From Bacteroidales bacterium (lineage in GTDB: Bacteria; Bacteroidota; Bacteroidia; Bacteroidales; FEN-979): a stretch of 64,000 nucleotides of DNA. The notes beneath the pieces were generated by a model. It was not told where the DNA came from. It searched no databases and was given only the letters and a program-made list of their open reading frames with translations. The stretch covers positions 1 to 64,000 of the forward strand of contig JALNZC010000010.1 of assembly GCA_023229525.1 (NCBI GenBank), read 5' to 3'. Below, in pieces: positions 8,556 through 17,397 of this stretch (position 1 is the first letter of the stretch; each line of letters begins with the position of its first letter). Both the position numbers and the translations under genes were made by a program.

Positions 8556-11500
8556 TTACTTCAAAGGCACGGTTAGTGTAATCTGCGTTCCATTCCCCTG
8601 AACTGATTTAATCTCAATTACCGAATTGATCTGACTTGCCCTCAGTTTCATATTTTTAATCCCGTTTCGTGAGGTTGATGCTTCCGGATTAAAACCTTTT
8701 CCGTCATCACTGATCTCCATGATAAGGCCGGAATGCTCCTGCCGGAATAAAATTTTCACCGATCTGCATTCGGCGTATTTGATGGTGTTGTTGATGGCCT
8801 CTTTGGCGATCAGGTAAATGTTCCTTCTCACCTCCATGGGAAGTGGCAGGGTGTTCATCTGTTTATCAAAATTGATTTCACTCCTGATGTTTTTGGATTC
8901 AAACAAAGGGATCGCGAATTCGCGGATACGGAGCCCGAGGTTTTGGAATTTATCGTTCGTTGGGTTGACAACCCAGATGATATCGTCGATCTTTTCCAGC
9001 ATTTTATGGGCATTGGTGCCAATGGTTCCCAACATTCTGGCCGATTGCGGGTTTTCAAACTGTTGGGCCAGGATATCGCTGAGGATGGAAATACTGCTTA
9101 GGGTAGATCCAACATCATCGTGGAGATCCGTAGCAATGCGGGTCCTCAGCCGTTCCAGCCTGAGAAGTTCCCTCACCCGGTAACGGTAAATGATAAAGAG
9201 GATTAACCCGGCAATCATAATAACCAGAGTGATAAACCACCATGTTTTCCAGAAAAAAGGACGGATGATGAACCAGGTGGAAGATTTCTGGTCAAGCCAG
9301 ATGCCACGGTTTGCAACCTGGAAGATAAACCGGTATTTTCCCGGGGGCAGATTGGTGTACCTTGCCTCCCTTCCCGTTCCCGCCATAATCCAATCCTTAT
9401 CATAGCCCTCCATTTTATACCTGAACAATATGTGCTCAACATCCTGGAAGCAGATCCCGGTGTACCGGAATAACAGATTATTCTGATCTGCCCGAAGGAT
9501 ACGCGGGTGATCCGGATCAGAAATTACCTTCATTGGCACATTCTTCCCATTGATCTCCAGCGATTCGAGCAGCAGTTTGATGGTCAGTGGTCTGAAATCC
9601 ATATCCCGGATATTTTTTATCTCAAACTTATCCTTGCTGCCGATATAAATATTCCCCGCAGGGTCAATGTAAAGACTTTCATCATAACTCAGCGGCCGGT
9701 TTAGACCATTGTGTTCATCGAACAGGTGGATCGCTTCATCATAAGGATTGATGTATAGAAGACCATAATTGATCAGCCATATTCCGCCGCTGGCATCCCT
9801 GGCCATCATGCCAGGTGTCGGATCATTCAACCCGTTTGAAGTGTTGAACAGTTTAAAACGGAAGTTTCCGTTTTCCGTCGTTTCAACCCGTAGCAAACCG
9901 GCTGCATCCACCGTCATCCACATCCTTCCGAGTGTGTCGCACGTAATGTCGTTGATCCGGCGCTTGGTTACCCCGAATTTCAGGAGAGAATCCATGAGAT
10001 CGTTCCGGAAATGGTTTTTAGCAGGATCATATATGCTTACGCCATTATCTGTAGAAATCCAGAGATTATTGAACTTGTCAGGGCAGATAGCACGGATGTG
10101 GCCTCCATCAATGAGGCTGGAAGGATCATGCGGGTTATGCAAATAATGAGTGATGCGGGTTCGCGCGGAATCGATGTTAATGACACCTTCGCTCCGTGTC
10201 CCGATCCATAAATTGAACAACTTATCTTCCATGATGGTATAAATCCTGCCATCTTTCAATGGCATAGAGTGACCGTCGGGTGTATGGAATACCAGCAGTT
10301 TCCGGCTTGTGGGTTCAAGATACAGAAGTCCTGAACGTGTGCCAAGCCATAAAACTGAGCGTGAATCCTTGTAAATGGCCAGGATGCTGAGGCCGTTATT
10401 TCCCGGATTTATAGCAGGAGGGATAATACTCCATTTGTTCTTTTTTTCATCCAGGATGAAGAGCCCCTTGCTATCGGTTGCTCCAATATACAACTGCCCG
10501 GTTTCATGGTCCATGAGAAAAGAACTGATGTAATTGTTTTCAAAGGGAATGGAAATGCTCCGGAAAGACTTAAACCGCTGGTCCAGGATATTTATCCCGT
10601 CATCGCTGATGATCCAGAGATCTTTATTATTATTGAGATATTTTATCTGGTTCATCGAATTGGATAATAATGATTTTTCATCTCCGGCGATTTTCTGATA
10701 AAATTTGAAAGTGTGATCAGGTTTGTTAAAAATCCCGAGCCCGTTATCAATGGTCGCAAGCCATAACTCTTCCCGGCTTTTATTTGTGATACCGACGACA
10801 CTGATCGGATTCAGTGTATTGTAAGGATATTCCTGCCATTTCCCTGTTTTCAGGTCCAAGCAATTTAACCCGGTTCCCCATCCGCAGGTCCAAAGATAAC
10901 GGCCAGCATCCAGGTTGAGGTTGATAATGCCATCCAGGTTGTTGATGGTTTTTTTATAGTTGTGGGATATGGTATTGCTTAACTTGTCAAACTGCAGCAA
11001 CCCGCCCAGCGTGGAAATCAGCAATTTGTCCTTGTCCCTGGGATCCTGGATAATGCAGGTAATAAAGTTAAAATGGTATTCCCTGTCAGTTTTATGTTCA
11101 CTTTTTCTGAGCGAAAAATACTTGAACCTAACCGGATTCCGGTACATATGTACCAATCCGCTTTCAGTACCGATCCAGATACTACCATCCGCATCTTCAT
11201 AAAAACAGACGATGTTTTTTACTGGAAACCAGAACTTCCCCTTGTGGTAAATAGAGTACCCGGTAAATTTTTTTGTAAAAGGATCATACACGGAGAGGCC
11301 ATCGATGGCCCCGATCAGTAACAACGAATCACGTGTTTCACATAATGCATTAATGCAGATATCGATAACTGAAGAGGGATCATTACGGTCGTGCCTGAAT
11401 ACCGTGGTGTTGTGCCCGTCGAACTTTACCAGTCCGTTATCTGTTCCGATCCATATATATCCTTGGAAATCCTGAATTACACAACGGACACGGTTGGAAG

Positions 11501-11621
11501 GCAACCCATTTTCACGTGTAAGATGAGAGAAATGCATCGTCTCATTCTGTCCTGGCAGCAGAATTTGGGAGAATATGAAAACCAGGATGACAATCATCCT
11601 TTGAAAAATCCGATACCACAT
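8556..11621 (-). CDS. two-component sensor kinase, Reg_prop propeller + Y_Y_Y + HisKA_3
   Basis: The 1021-residue protein has an N-terminal signal/anchor (VILVFIFSQILLPGQ), then a large periplasmic two-propeller sensor with repeated Reg_prop motifs (GYIWIGTDNGLVKFD, GSIWIGTESGLV, NLWISTDNGVSIYD). A Y_Y_Y domain follows (EGYDKDWIMAGTGREARYTNLPPGKY), then a membrane helix at about 794-815. The cytoplasmic part has a HisKA_3 dimerisation/phosphoacceptor site with H834 in ATDLHDDVG and a GHKL ATPase with EAINNTIKYA (about 942) and SDDGKGF. It pairs with the response regulator 7802-8440. In Bacteroidota such kinases usually sense surface-derived glycans or peptides; the ligand here is unknown. Confidence 0.93.
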   Translation of the reverse strand: MWYRIFQRMIVILVFIFSQILLPGQNETMHFSHLTRENGLPSNRVRCVIQDFQGYIWIGTDNGLVKFDGHNTTVFRHDRNDPSSVIDICINALCETRDSLLLIGAIDGLSVYDPFTKKFTGYSIYHKGKFWFPVKNIVCFYEDADGSIWIGTESGLVHMYRNPVRFKYFSLRKSEHKTDREYHFNFITCIIQDPRDKDKLLISTLGGLLQFDKLSNTISHNYKKTINNLDGIINLNLDAGRYLWTCGWGTGLNCLDLKTGKWQEYPYNTLNPISVVGITNKSREELWLATIDNGLGIFNKPDHTFKFYQKIAGDEKSLLSNSMNQIKYLNNNKDLWIISDDGINILDQRFKSFRSISIPFENNYISSFLMDHETGQLYIGATDSKGLFILDEKKNKWSIIPPAINPGNNGLSILAIYKDSRSVLWLGTRSGLLYLEPTSRKLLVFHTPDGHSMPLKDGRIYTIMEDKLFNLWIGTRSEGVINIDSARTRITHYLHNPHDPSSLIDGGHIRAICPDKFNNLWISTDNGVSIYDPAKNHFRNDLMDSLLKFGVTKRRINDITCDTLGRMWMTVDAAGLLRVETTENGNFRFKLFNTSNGLNDPTPGMMARDASGGIWLINYGLLYINPYDEAIHLFDEHNGLNRPLSYDESLYIDPAGNIYIGSKDKFEIKNIRDMDFRPLTIKLLLESLEINGKNVPMKVISDPDHPRILRADQNNLLFRYTGICFQDVEHILFRYKMEGYDKDWIMAGTGREARYTNLPPGKYRFIFQVANRGIWLDQKSSTWFIIRPFFWKTWWFITLVIMIAGLILFIIYRYRVRELLRLERLRTRIATDLHDDVGSTLSSISILSDILAQQFENPQSARMLGTIGTNAHKMLEKIDDIIWVVNPTNDKFQNLGLRIREFAIPLFESKNIRSEINFDKQMNTLPLPMEVRRNIYLIAKEAINNTIKYAECRSVKILFRQEHSGLIMEISDDGKGFNPEASTSRNGIKNMKLRASQINSVIEIKSVQGNGTQITLTVPLK

Positions 11622-11731
11622 ATAATGATCCTGAAAGGAAATCGGTTCGTTTTGAATACGAACTTAGCTCATTATTTGATGCAAAATTTACAAATCCCCC
11701 ATTTTTTCTATCTTTACCCACAACCTTTCAT

Positions 11732-13156
11732 GTGCATCGTATGCGCTATACAAAACGACTGCTGATCTGTTTTTTCATTTCCCTCACTTTCGCCGTCGCC
11801 ATTCACCTGGCCGATCACTTTACTTCAGTCGGAATTCCTTTGTGGTTGTTGATCTTCTTTAGATGGTTACCCATTGTCTTTTATTTTCTCTATGCCTGCA
11901 AAAAGAAGCAACTTACCACCTGGATCTTTGTCAGCATGCTGGCCGGCGTTGAGTTCGGCTATGATGTGCCCATCATTGCCAAAGAACTGAATATTGTCAG
12001 TCAGATCTTCATCCGCCTGGTGAAGACCATCATAGCGCCCTTATTGTTCGGCACCCTGGTTACCGGTATCGCGGGACATGCCAACCTCAAACAGGTTGGC
12101 CGTATGGGATGGAAGTCGCTCCTTTACTTTGAAATTATCTCTACGATCGCCCTTTTCATTGGACTGGCAGCCATCAATATCAGCGGGGCCGGACTGGGAG
12201 TAAAGGTGCCTGAAGCGATGGCGCATGGGACCCTACCGGAGGTACAGGCCCAAAGCTGGCGCGATATCATGTTGCATGTTTTTCCTGATAATATTGCCAG
12301 ATCGATCGCAGAAGGACAGGTATTGCAGATCGTCGTGTTCAGTATCCTTTTTGGCATTGCCCTGGCCATGGTGAAAGAACAATACCGCTCACCCATGCTT
12401 CGCTTTACCGATTCGCTCACCGCAGTGATGTTCAAATTCACCAATATGGTCATGCTGTTTGCCCCGTTTGCCGTGTTTGCAGCCATCGCTTACAGCGTAG
12501 GACACATGGGGCTTGGTGTGTTGCTCAACCTCTTTCAGCTTCTTGGAACACTTTATATCGCACTCATCGTCTTTCTCCTCGGTGTACTCCTTCCTATCCT
12601 GTTGATCCTGAAAATACCGGTCAGATCCTTTATGAAAGCTGTGGCGGAACCTGCCATTATCGCCTTTGCAACCACAAGCAGTGAATCGGCTTTACCCCTG
12701 GCCATGGAGAATATGGAACGTTTTGGCGTGCCCCGGAAAATCGTGTCGTTCGTCATCCCCACCGGCTACAGTTTTAACCTCGACGGTACCACCCTGTACC
12801 TGGCTATGGCATCCATTTTTGTTGCCCATATGGCGGGTATCAGACTTTCAATAGAAACCCAGATCATCATGATGGTCACCCTGATGCTAACCAGTAAAGG
12901 TGTTGCAGGAGTTCCCCGCGCTTCACTTGTGATCCTGCTTGGAACGGCAACCAGTTTCGGCCTTCCCACCTGGCCCATCTTTATCATTCTTGGTATTGAT
13001 GAATTAATGGATATGGCGCGTACGGCCACCAATGTCATCGGGAATTGCCTGGCCACCGTTGTGATCGCGAAGTGGGAAGGGGAATTTGGAAAAGAAGGAC
13101 AAGAGACGAGGGACGAAAGACGAAGGACGAGGGACGAAGGACGAAAAAAAAATTGA
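11732..13156 (+). CDS. dicarboxylate/amino acid:cation symporter (DAACS family)
   Basis: The 474-residue membrane protein shows the DAACS signatures: GLGVKVPE region, ATTSSESALPLAMENMERFG in the first re-entrant loop (HP1), NLDGTTLYLAMASIFVA in TM7 and a second loop with SKGVAGVPRAS. About eight membrane helices are predicted by eye. It should take up C4-dicarboxylates or acidic amino acids with Na+ or H+. Start codon could be 11732 or the ATG at 11741. The last 20 residues are odd: they are encoded by a run of short GACGAGG/GACGAAG repeats (13097-13146) and give a highly charged tail (TRDERRRTRDEGRKKN), unlike any normal family C-terminus. The divergent kinase gene lies upstream, sharing a 110-bp intergenic region. 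Confidence 0.92.
   Translation: MHRMRYTKRLLICFFISLTFAVAIHLADHFTSVGIPLWLLIFFRWLPIVFYFLYACKKKQLTTWIFVSMLAGVEFGYDVPIIAKELNIVSQIFIRLVKTIIAPLLFGTLVTGIAGHANLKQVGRMGWKSLLYFEIISTIALFIGLAAINISGAGLGVKVPEAMAHGTLPEVQAQSWRDIMLHVFPDNIARSIAEGQVLQIVVFSILFGIALAMVKEQYRSPMLRFTDSLTAVMFKFTNMVMLFAPFAVFAAIAYSVGHMGLGVLLNLFQLLGTLYIALIVFLLGVLLPILLILKIPVRSFMKAVAEPAIIAFATTSSESALPLAMENMERFGVPRKIVSFVIPTGYSFNLDGTTLYLAMASIFVAHMAGIRLSIETQIIMMVTLMLTSKGVAGVPRASLVILLGTATSFGLPTWPIFIILGIDELMDMARTATNVIGNCLATVVIAKWEGEFGKEGQETRDERRRTRDEGRKKN
13097..13146 (+). repeat. GACGAAG/GACGAGG short tandem array at the 3' end of the symporter gene
   Basis: Seven imperfect units of about 7 bp (GAGACGA, GGGACGA, AAGACGA, AGGACGA) are translated as the tail of the symporter. 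The same repeat family occurs after the AlbA_2 gene at 29062-29099. Confidence 0.8.
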
Positions 13157-13159
13157 ATT

Positions 13160-13954
13160 ATGAAAATTATGAGTAGGTTAATTTTTCTGCTGATTTTTTC
13201 AGCGGGGATTTTTTCAGGTTGTAAAAAGACCAGTACCGTTTATTGCCAGGTAGGAACGGACATAACTTCCCTGAAAAAGCAGTATAAATTGGCTGTGATC
13301 GATGCCAAAACAGCTGAACCGTATGAGATTTACCGGAGTCTGGTGGCCGTGAAATATTACGGTGACAGCATGGCCGGGGAAGGAAATCTCACCTGGTCGA
13401 CCGATTCCACAGGAAGAATGAGGGTTTTGGTTGTTTCATGGATGAAACAAAACACAACTCAATACTGGCCGGTTGGAAAAACATTCAAAACCAGCAATAA
13501 CCTGGCATACATGTCCTGGATCACCACGGCACCCGAAATGGTTGATTTTTTGAAAAAACACACCTTTACCGATCAGTCCGCCCTGCATTTAAGGATTGCC
13601 CAGGTACTCGGTATGCCACCCGATACGCAGAACGATTATTTCGTCGAGTTCTGGGTATATCCCGAAAACCTTTTCCGGCCTACACCCGATCCCGAGATCA
13701 CCGATCATGAGGCAGACCTCTGGTTTCCTGCCTCGGTAAGCGCAAAACACAAATCCTGGTTTTTGAATGAAATAAAAAACAAATACGACACGGCAACAAC
13801 CAGCGCTTTTCCATGGACCCGGCTTGGTTATACCTATGACTGGGCCAATCCGTTACATCCGGTTGGTCTGAGTGAATTTGTAGTCGACACATCCGCTCTT
13901 GTTACAGTGAAAAGGATCTGCTCATCATGGAAATATTACCAGCAAGCCAGATAG
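13160..13954 (+). CDS. hypothetical lipoprotein
   Basis: The 264-residue product has a lipoprotein signal peptide ending in the lipobox IFSGC, so it should be acylated on the cysteine near residue 20 and held in a membrane. The mature part has aromatic-rich segments (EPYEIYRSLVAVKYYGDSM, WLTTAPEMVDFLKKH, DYFVEFWVYPENLF) and resembles no family I can name. It begins 3 bp after the symporter stop and is probably translated with it. A role linked to the transporter is only a guess from position. Confidence 0.7.
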   Translation: MKIMSRLIFLLIFSAGIFSGCKKTSTVYCQVGTDITSLKKQYKLAVIDAKTAEPYEIYRSLVAVKYYGDSMAGEGNLTWSTDSTGRMRVLVVSWMKQNTTQYWPVGKTFKTSNNLAYMSWITTAPEMVDFLKKHTFTDQSALHLRIAQVLGMPPDTQNDYFVEFWVYPENLFRPTPDPEITDHEADLWFPASVSAKHKSWFLNEIKNKYDTATTSAFPWTRLGYTYDWANPLHPVGLSEFVVDTSALVTVKRICSSWKYYQQAR

Positions 13955-13956
13955 CA

Positions 13957-14142
13957 GTTACGGGTTGCGGGTTAAATCCTATAATGTTTTATCGTTTATC
14001 CAACATCCAGAATCCAGCATCCAGCATCCAGCATCCAATATCCAGCATCCAGCCTCCAGGGTCTTGTATCTTGCATTTTGCACCTTGCATCCTGAATCCT
14101 GCATCAGCGAGCGAAGCGAGCTCATCGGGAGCGGAGCGAGCC
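13957..14142. repeat. composite intergenic repeats: GTTACGGGTTGCGG piece, CCAGCAT/CCTGCAT heptamers, GAGCGAAGCGAGC piece
   Basis: Three repeat types follow one another. 13957-13975 is an inverted copy of the AACCCGCAACCCGTAAC family found at 62019-62086. 13999-14103 is a heptamer array with CCAGCAT-type units first and CTTGCAT/CCTGCAT units last. 14107-14142 holds two copies of GAGCGAAGCGAGC-like sequence. No gene is seen here. Confidence 0.8.
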
Positions 14143-14151
14143 TGCTTTCTG

Positions 14152-15044
14152 TTAAAACGAAAGCCTTTGTCCCGCTCCGGCCTTCAGGCCGTATTTGCCG
14201 GTTTTTGCGTTGAATACAATTTCATTGGTACCGGTTTCCCGGATGTAATCCATCGTTTTACGGTACTGATCGGTCCCTTTGCGCAGCCAGCCTGGCAAAT
14301 CGTCATCCTTCACAATATGCATCAGGGCCTTCATTTCCTCCACCAACTCGTCCAGTTTTTCCTCCGGAGTTTTAATTCCGAGGATCTCTTTGGCTGTCAT
14401 GGAAAGAACAATAGAACGTGTAAGTTCGTGCATCGATTTAGATACTGCCTGCCCGATGAGGTCCATCTTCGCCAATTGTCCAATCCGAACTGGTTTGCCC
14501 GGATCTCATCTTCTCCAAGAAAGAGATTTAACAATCCTCCGTACCAGGCAATGCTGATGATGACCATATCACGGAAATCGGGCAGCTCCTGGCTGAATAT
14601 CAGGGATTTTATCCTGGATTTCACCTCGGTTACCTCTTGATCCCTGATCAGGATGGGATATTTGGTTGTTGCAAATCCAAGAAAGACATGTTCTTTCTCC
14701 ATTTTTAATAACCCTTTTCCGACAAGTCCCGAGACCAGCATTTCGCGAAAGGGGCCTGCCTTTTCGGAAAGTTTAAGCAACCACCAGGTTATTTTTTGTT
14801 GTTCCTGATTGTTTTGAATGAGTTCCAAAGCGGCGTCCAGCAAAGGATGCCCTGTTGGCTCGGGCCGGTCAGGTATCACATGGTCGAGGTCGGTATCAAT
14901 GTTGTTATGCAAGGCAAGATCCATCAGGATAGAGGCCGACAGCAAAAGATCAAATTTTTTCGATTTCAGGAATGCTTTTCGACCGGTTTTTTCATTGACC
15001 GTCAGTAAAAATAACTCTTCGGGGATGGTGAGGAGATGATCCAT
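14152..15044 (-). pseudogene. GPP34 (Golgi phosphoprotein 3-like) protein, frameshifted
   Basis: The 5' part (15044 to about 14480) encodes MDHLLTIPEELFLLTVNEKTG and the GPP34 core with FLKSKKFDLLLSASILMDLAL. After FLGEDEIRANQFGLDN the frame runs into unrelated sequence, while the proper continuation (LAKMDLIGQAVSKSMHELTR) is in a neighbouring frame ending at 14152. A single lost base near 14478-14486 explains this, and the repaired protein would be about 296 residues, normal for bacterial GPP34 proteins. GPP34 in eukaryotes binds phosphatidylinositol-4-phosphate; the bacterial role is unknown. It may be a sequencing error or a true disabling mutation; there is no homopolymer at the spot. Confidence 0.75.
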
Positions 15045-15063
15045 AGGTTATATAGAATTAATT

Positions 15064-15168
15064 TACCTCATCCTCCGACCCCTTCTCCTTAAGGAAAAAG
15101 GACGCAGGGGTTGAGGTCCTTAGTATAAATTACCCGCCTTTTGGAGCGGAATTCGGGTACAAGGGTTG
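15064..15168. repeat. palindromic CCTCATCCCC repeat, copy 2, with 50-bp extension
   Basis: The hairpin part (15064-15118) reads ACCTCATCCTCCGACCCC, TTCTCCTTAAGGAAAAAGG, GGGGTTGAGGT. It continues into TAAATTACCCGCC, GGAGCGGAATTCGGGTAC, which matches base for base for most of its length the extension after the copy at 54336-54442. Confidence 0.8.
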
Positions 15169-15173
15169 CTGCA

Positions 15174-15461
15174 TTATTTCACGAATTGTCTGAACCCTTC
15201 GGCAAAACTCTTGCATTCGAACTCGATGAGTGAATATCGTGCAACCCCGTTGATCACATAAGGATCGTTATTCATAATTTCCAATGCCTCCACCCTGTCT
15301 GAAGCATTCAGCAGGATAAATCCGCCGGTTCGCGGAATCTGGGGACCGGAACAGATCGTGATCCATTTTTCGTATAGTCCTTTCAGAAAAGAACGGTGGG
15401 CATCAAGATATTGATCAACCACTTCAATTGGTTTCAGATAAACAGAGTAAAAGGCGAACAT
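15174..15461 (-). CDS. YciI-family protein
   Basis: The product (95 residues from the ATG at 15461; an upstream ATG at 15497 would overlap the transporter gene) matches YCII-related proteins: a ferredoxin-like alpha+beta fold with MFAFYSVYLKPIEVVDQYLDAHRSFL, a conserved histidine in LDAHRSFLKGL, and ILLNASDRVEALEIMNNDPYV followed by GVARYSLIEFECK. The family includes small enzymes or binding proteins of mostly unknown substrate. It lies just downstream of the CstA-type transporter gene on the same strand and is probably cotranscribed. Confidence 0.85.
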   Translation of the reverse strand: MFAFYSVYLKPIEVVDQYLDAHRSFLKGLYEKWITICSGPQIPRTGGFILLNASDRVEALEIMNNDPYVINGVARYSLIEFECKSFAEGFRQFVK

Positions 15462-15483
15462 GGCAGCTGGTTTAATGACAAAG

Positions 15484-17304
15484 TTAACGAATATCAATTA
15501 ATCTGTCCCGGTATCCTCTGATCCAACCCGGTATGGCATCTTTTAGTATGATCAAAACTGAGAGCATGATCACTCCCGTGAGCACCAGATTGATCAACCC
15601 CTGGACAAAATATTTTTCCACGGAAAGTTGCGGGATGTAGATCCCGGTGATGTTCATAATACCTGCAATAATGGTGGTTATCCCGACAAATGTCAGAGGA
15701 ATAAGGGTTACCCAGGCATATCTTATCTTGCCATGGTTTATAATATACGAGGTTCCAATAGTTAAAGCAATAGTAGCCAGCAGTTGGTTGGCAGAACCGA
15801 ACATCGGCCAGATCGTGGAAACACTTCCCGTATAAATGAAATATCCCCAAAAAAGAACCACCAATCCGCTGCAGATAAGATTTCCCGGCAACCAGTTGGT
15901 TTTGTTAAACGGTTTATAAAATTTGCCGAAAAGTTCTTGCAGGATAAAACGGGCCACCCGGGTACCGGCATCAATGGTGGTAAGAATGAACAGCGCTTCA
16001 AACATGATGGCGAAGTGGTACCAATATGACATCAGTTTGTCCAGACCGGGGATGGCCGAAAAAATCTGGGCCATACCTACGGCAAGCGATACCGCTCCAC
16101 CGGTACGCCCCGCAATGTTTTCACCCACTTCGGCTGCCAGCTTTGGCAATTCTGTCTGGGTAAATCCCATAGCCTGCAATTGCGGCAAGATTTGAGCAAA
16201 CTTCTCAGGCGTAACATTGATCTGGAAATAATCCAATGGGTGAAGACTTGCAGCGGCGATCAGCGCCATAATGCTGACCAATCCTTCGGCAAGCATGGAG
16301 CCTACTGCTATGGGTTTAATATGCGATTCATTCATGATCATCTTGGGGGTGGTTCCGGAGCTGATCAGGGCATGGAAGCCGGAAATCGCCCCACATGCAA
16401 TGGTAATGAACAGGTAGGGGAAAAGAGTCCCGGGGATAATAGGGCCGCCACCATGGATGAAATTTGTAAAAGCTGGCATTTTCATGTTGGGCGCCACGAT
16501 CAGGATACCTACTGTCAGTAAGGCGATAACGCCAAGTTTCATGATGGAACTGAGGTAATCACGGGGTGAAAGCAATAACCAAACCGGCAATACCGAAGCG
16601 ATGAATCCATATCCGGCCAGCAGCAGGGTAAGGGTGCTATGGTCGAATGAAAACCAGGAGGCAAAAGGAGAATTGGGAATATACCGTCCGAAAATGACCG
16701 CCGCGCTGAGGATAATTACCCCCATGATGGTCGCCTCCGCCACCCGCCCCTTACGGAACCGGAACATCCAGATTCCCATGAAAATGGCAATGGGAATGGT
16801 GGAAGCGATAGTGAAAAGTCCCCAGGAAGATTCACTCAGGGCATTGACCACCACCAATCCCAATCCCGCCATGGCTATAACAATGATCAGGAAGGTGGCG
16901 ATGGAAGTTGTTATACCGCTGGTCACCCTGCCTATTTCGGTACGTGCGATCTCGGCCAGCGATTTACCATCATGCCTGACCGATGCGGTGAGTATCACCA
17001 TGTCATGAACCGATCCGGCCATAACTGCACCAACGATCATCCAGACAAAACCGGGGAAATAACCGAACTGGCAGGCAAGCACCGGTCCGACCAATGGGCC
17101 CGCACCGGCGATCGCAGCAAAATGGTGGCCGAACAATACCCACTTGCTCATGGGATAATAATTCTGGCCGTCATACAACCGGCCCGACGGCATGATCCGG
17201 TTACTGTCTAACACCAGGACTTTGGTGGCGATAAAACTAAAATAAAAGCGGTAGGCTAACGCAAAGATGGCAAGGGCAGTGATGACGAGGGGCATAGCGT
17301 TCAT
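15484..17304 (-). CDS. cstA: carbon starvation protein CstA-family pyruvate/peptide transporter
   Basis: The 606-residue product has many membrane helices and the CstA signature region: YRFYFSFIATKVLVLD near the start, NYYPMSKWVLFGHHFAAIAGAGPLVGPVLA at about 47-76, and GSVHDMVILTASVRHDGKSLAEIARTEIG. Further conserved blocks are HALISSGTTPKM and IFSAIPGLDKLMSYWYHFAIMFEALFILTTIDAGTRVARF. In E. coli CstA and BtsT import pyruvate. The length of about 600 fits the shorter class of the family. The symbol is given at family level; which of CstA or BtsT it corresponds to cannot be told from sequence alone. Confidence 0.93.
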   Translation of the reverse strand: MNAMPLVITALAIFALAYRFYFSFIATKVLVLDSNRIMPSGRLYDGQNYYPMSKWVLFGHHFAAIAGAGPLVGPVLACQFGYFPGFVWMIVGAVMAGSVHDMVILTASVRHDGKSLAEIARTEIGRVTSGITTSIATFLIIVIAMAGLGLVVVNALSESSWGLFTIASTIPIAIFMGIWMFRFRKGRVAEATIMGVIILSAAVIFGRYIPNSPFASWFSFDHSTLTLLLAGYGFIASVLPVWLLLSPRDYLSSIMKLGVIALLTVGILIVAPNMKMPAFTNFIHGGGPIIPGTLFPYLFITIACGAISGFHALISSGTTPKMIMNESHIKPIAVGSMLAEGLVSIMALIAAASLHPLDYFQINVTPEKFAQILPQLQAMGFTQTELPKLAAEVGENIAGRTGGAVSLAVGMAQIFSAIPGLDKLMSYWYHFAIMFEALFILTTIDAGTRVARFILQELFGKFYKPFNKTNWLPGNLICSGLVVLFWGYFIYTGSVSTIWPMFGSANQLLATIALTIGTSYIINHGKIRYAWVTLIPLTFVGITTIIAGIMNITGIYIPQLSVEKYFVQGLINLVLTGVIMLSVLIILKDAIPGWIRGYRDRLIDIR

Positions 17305-17397
17305 GGGTCAAAATTAGCAGCATTTTTGTTATGGGGATCGATAAGTTTGATAAATTTGAAAAGAGCAAATGGAACAATATAAAACTTGTCATTCCTC

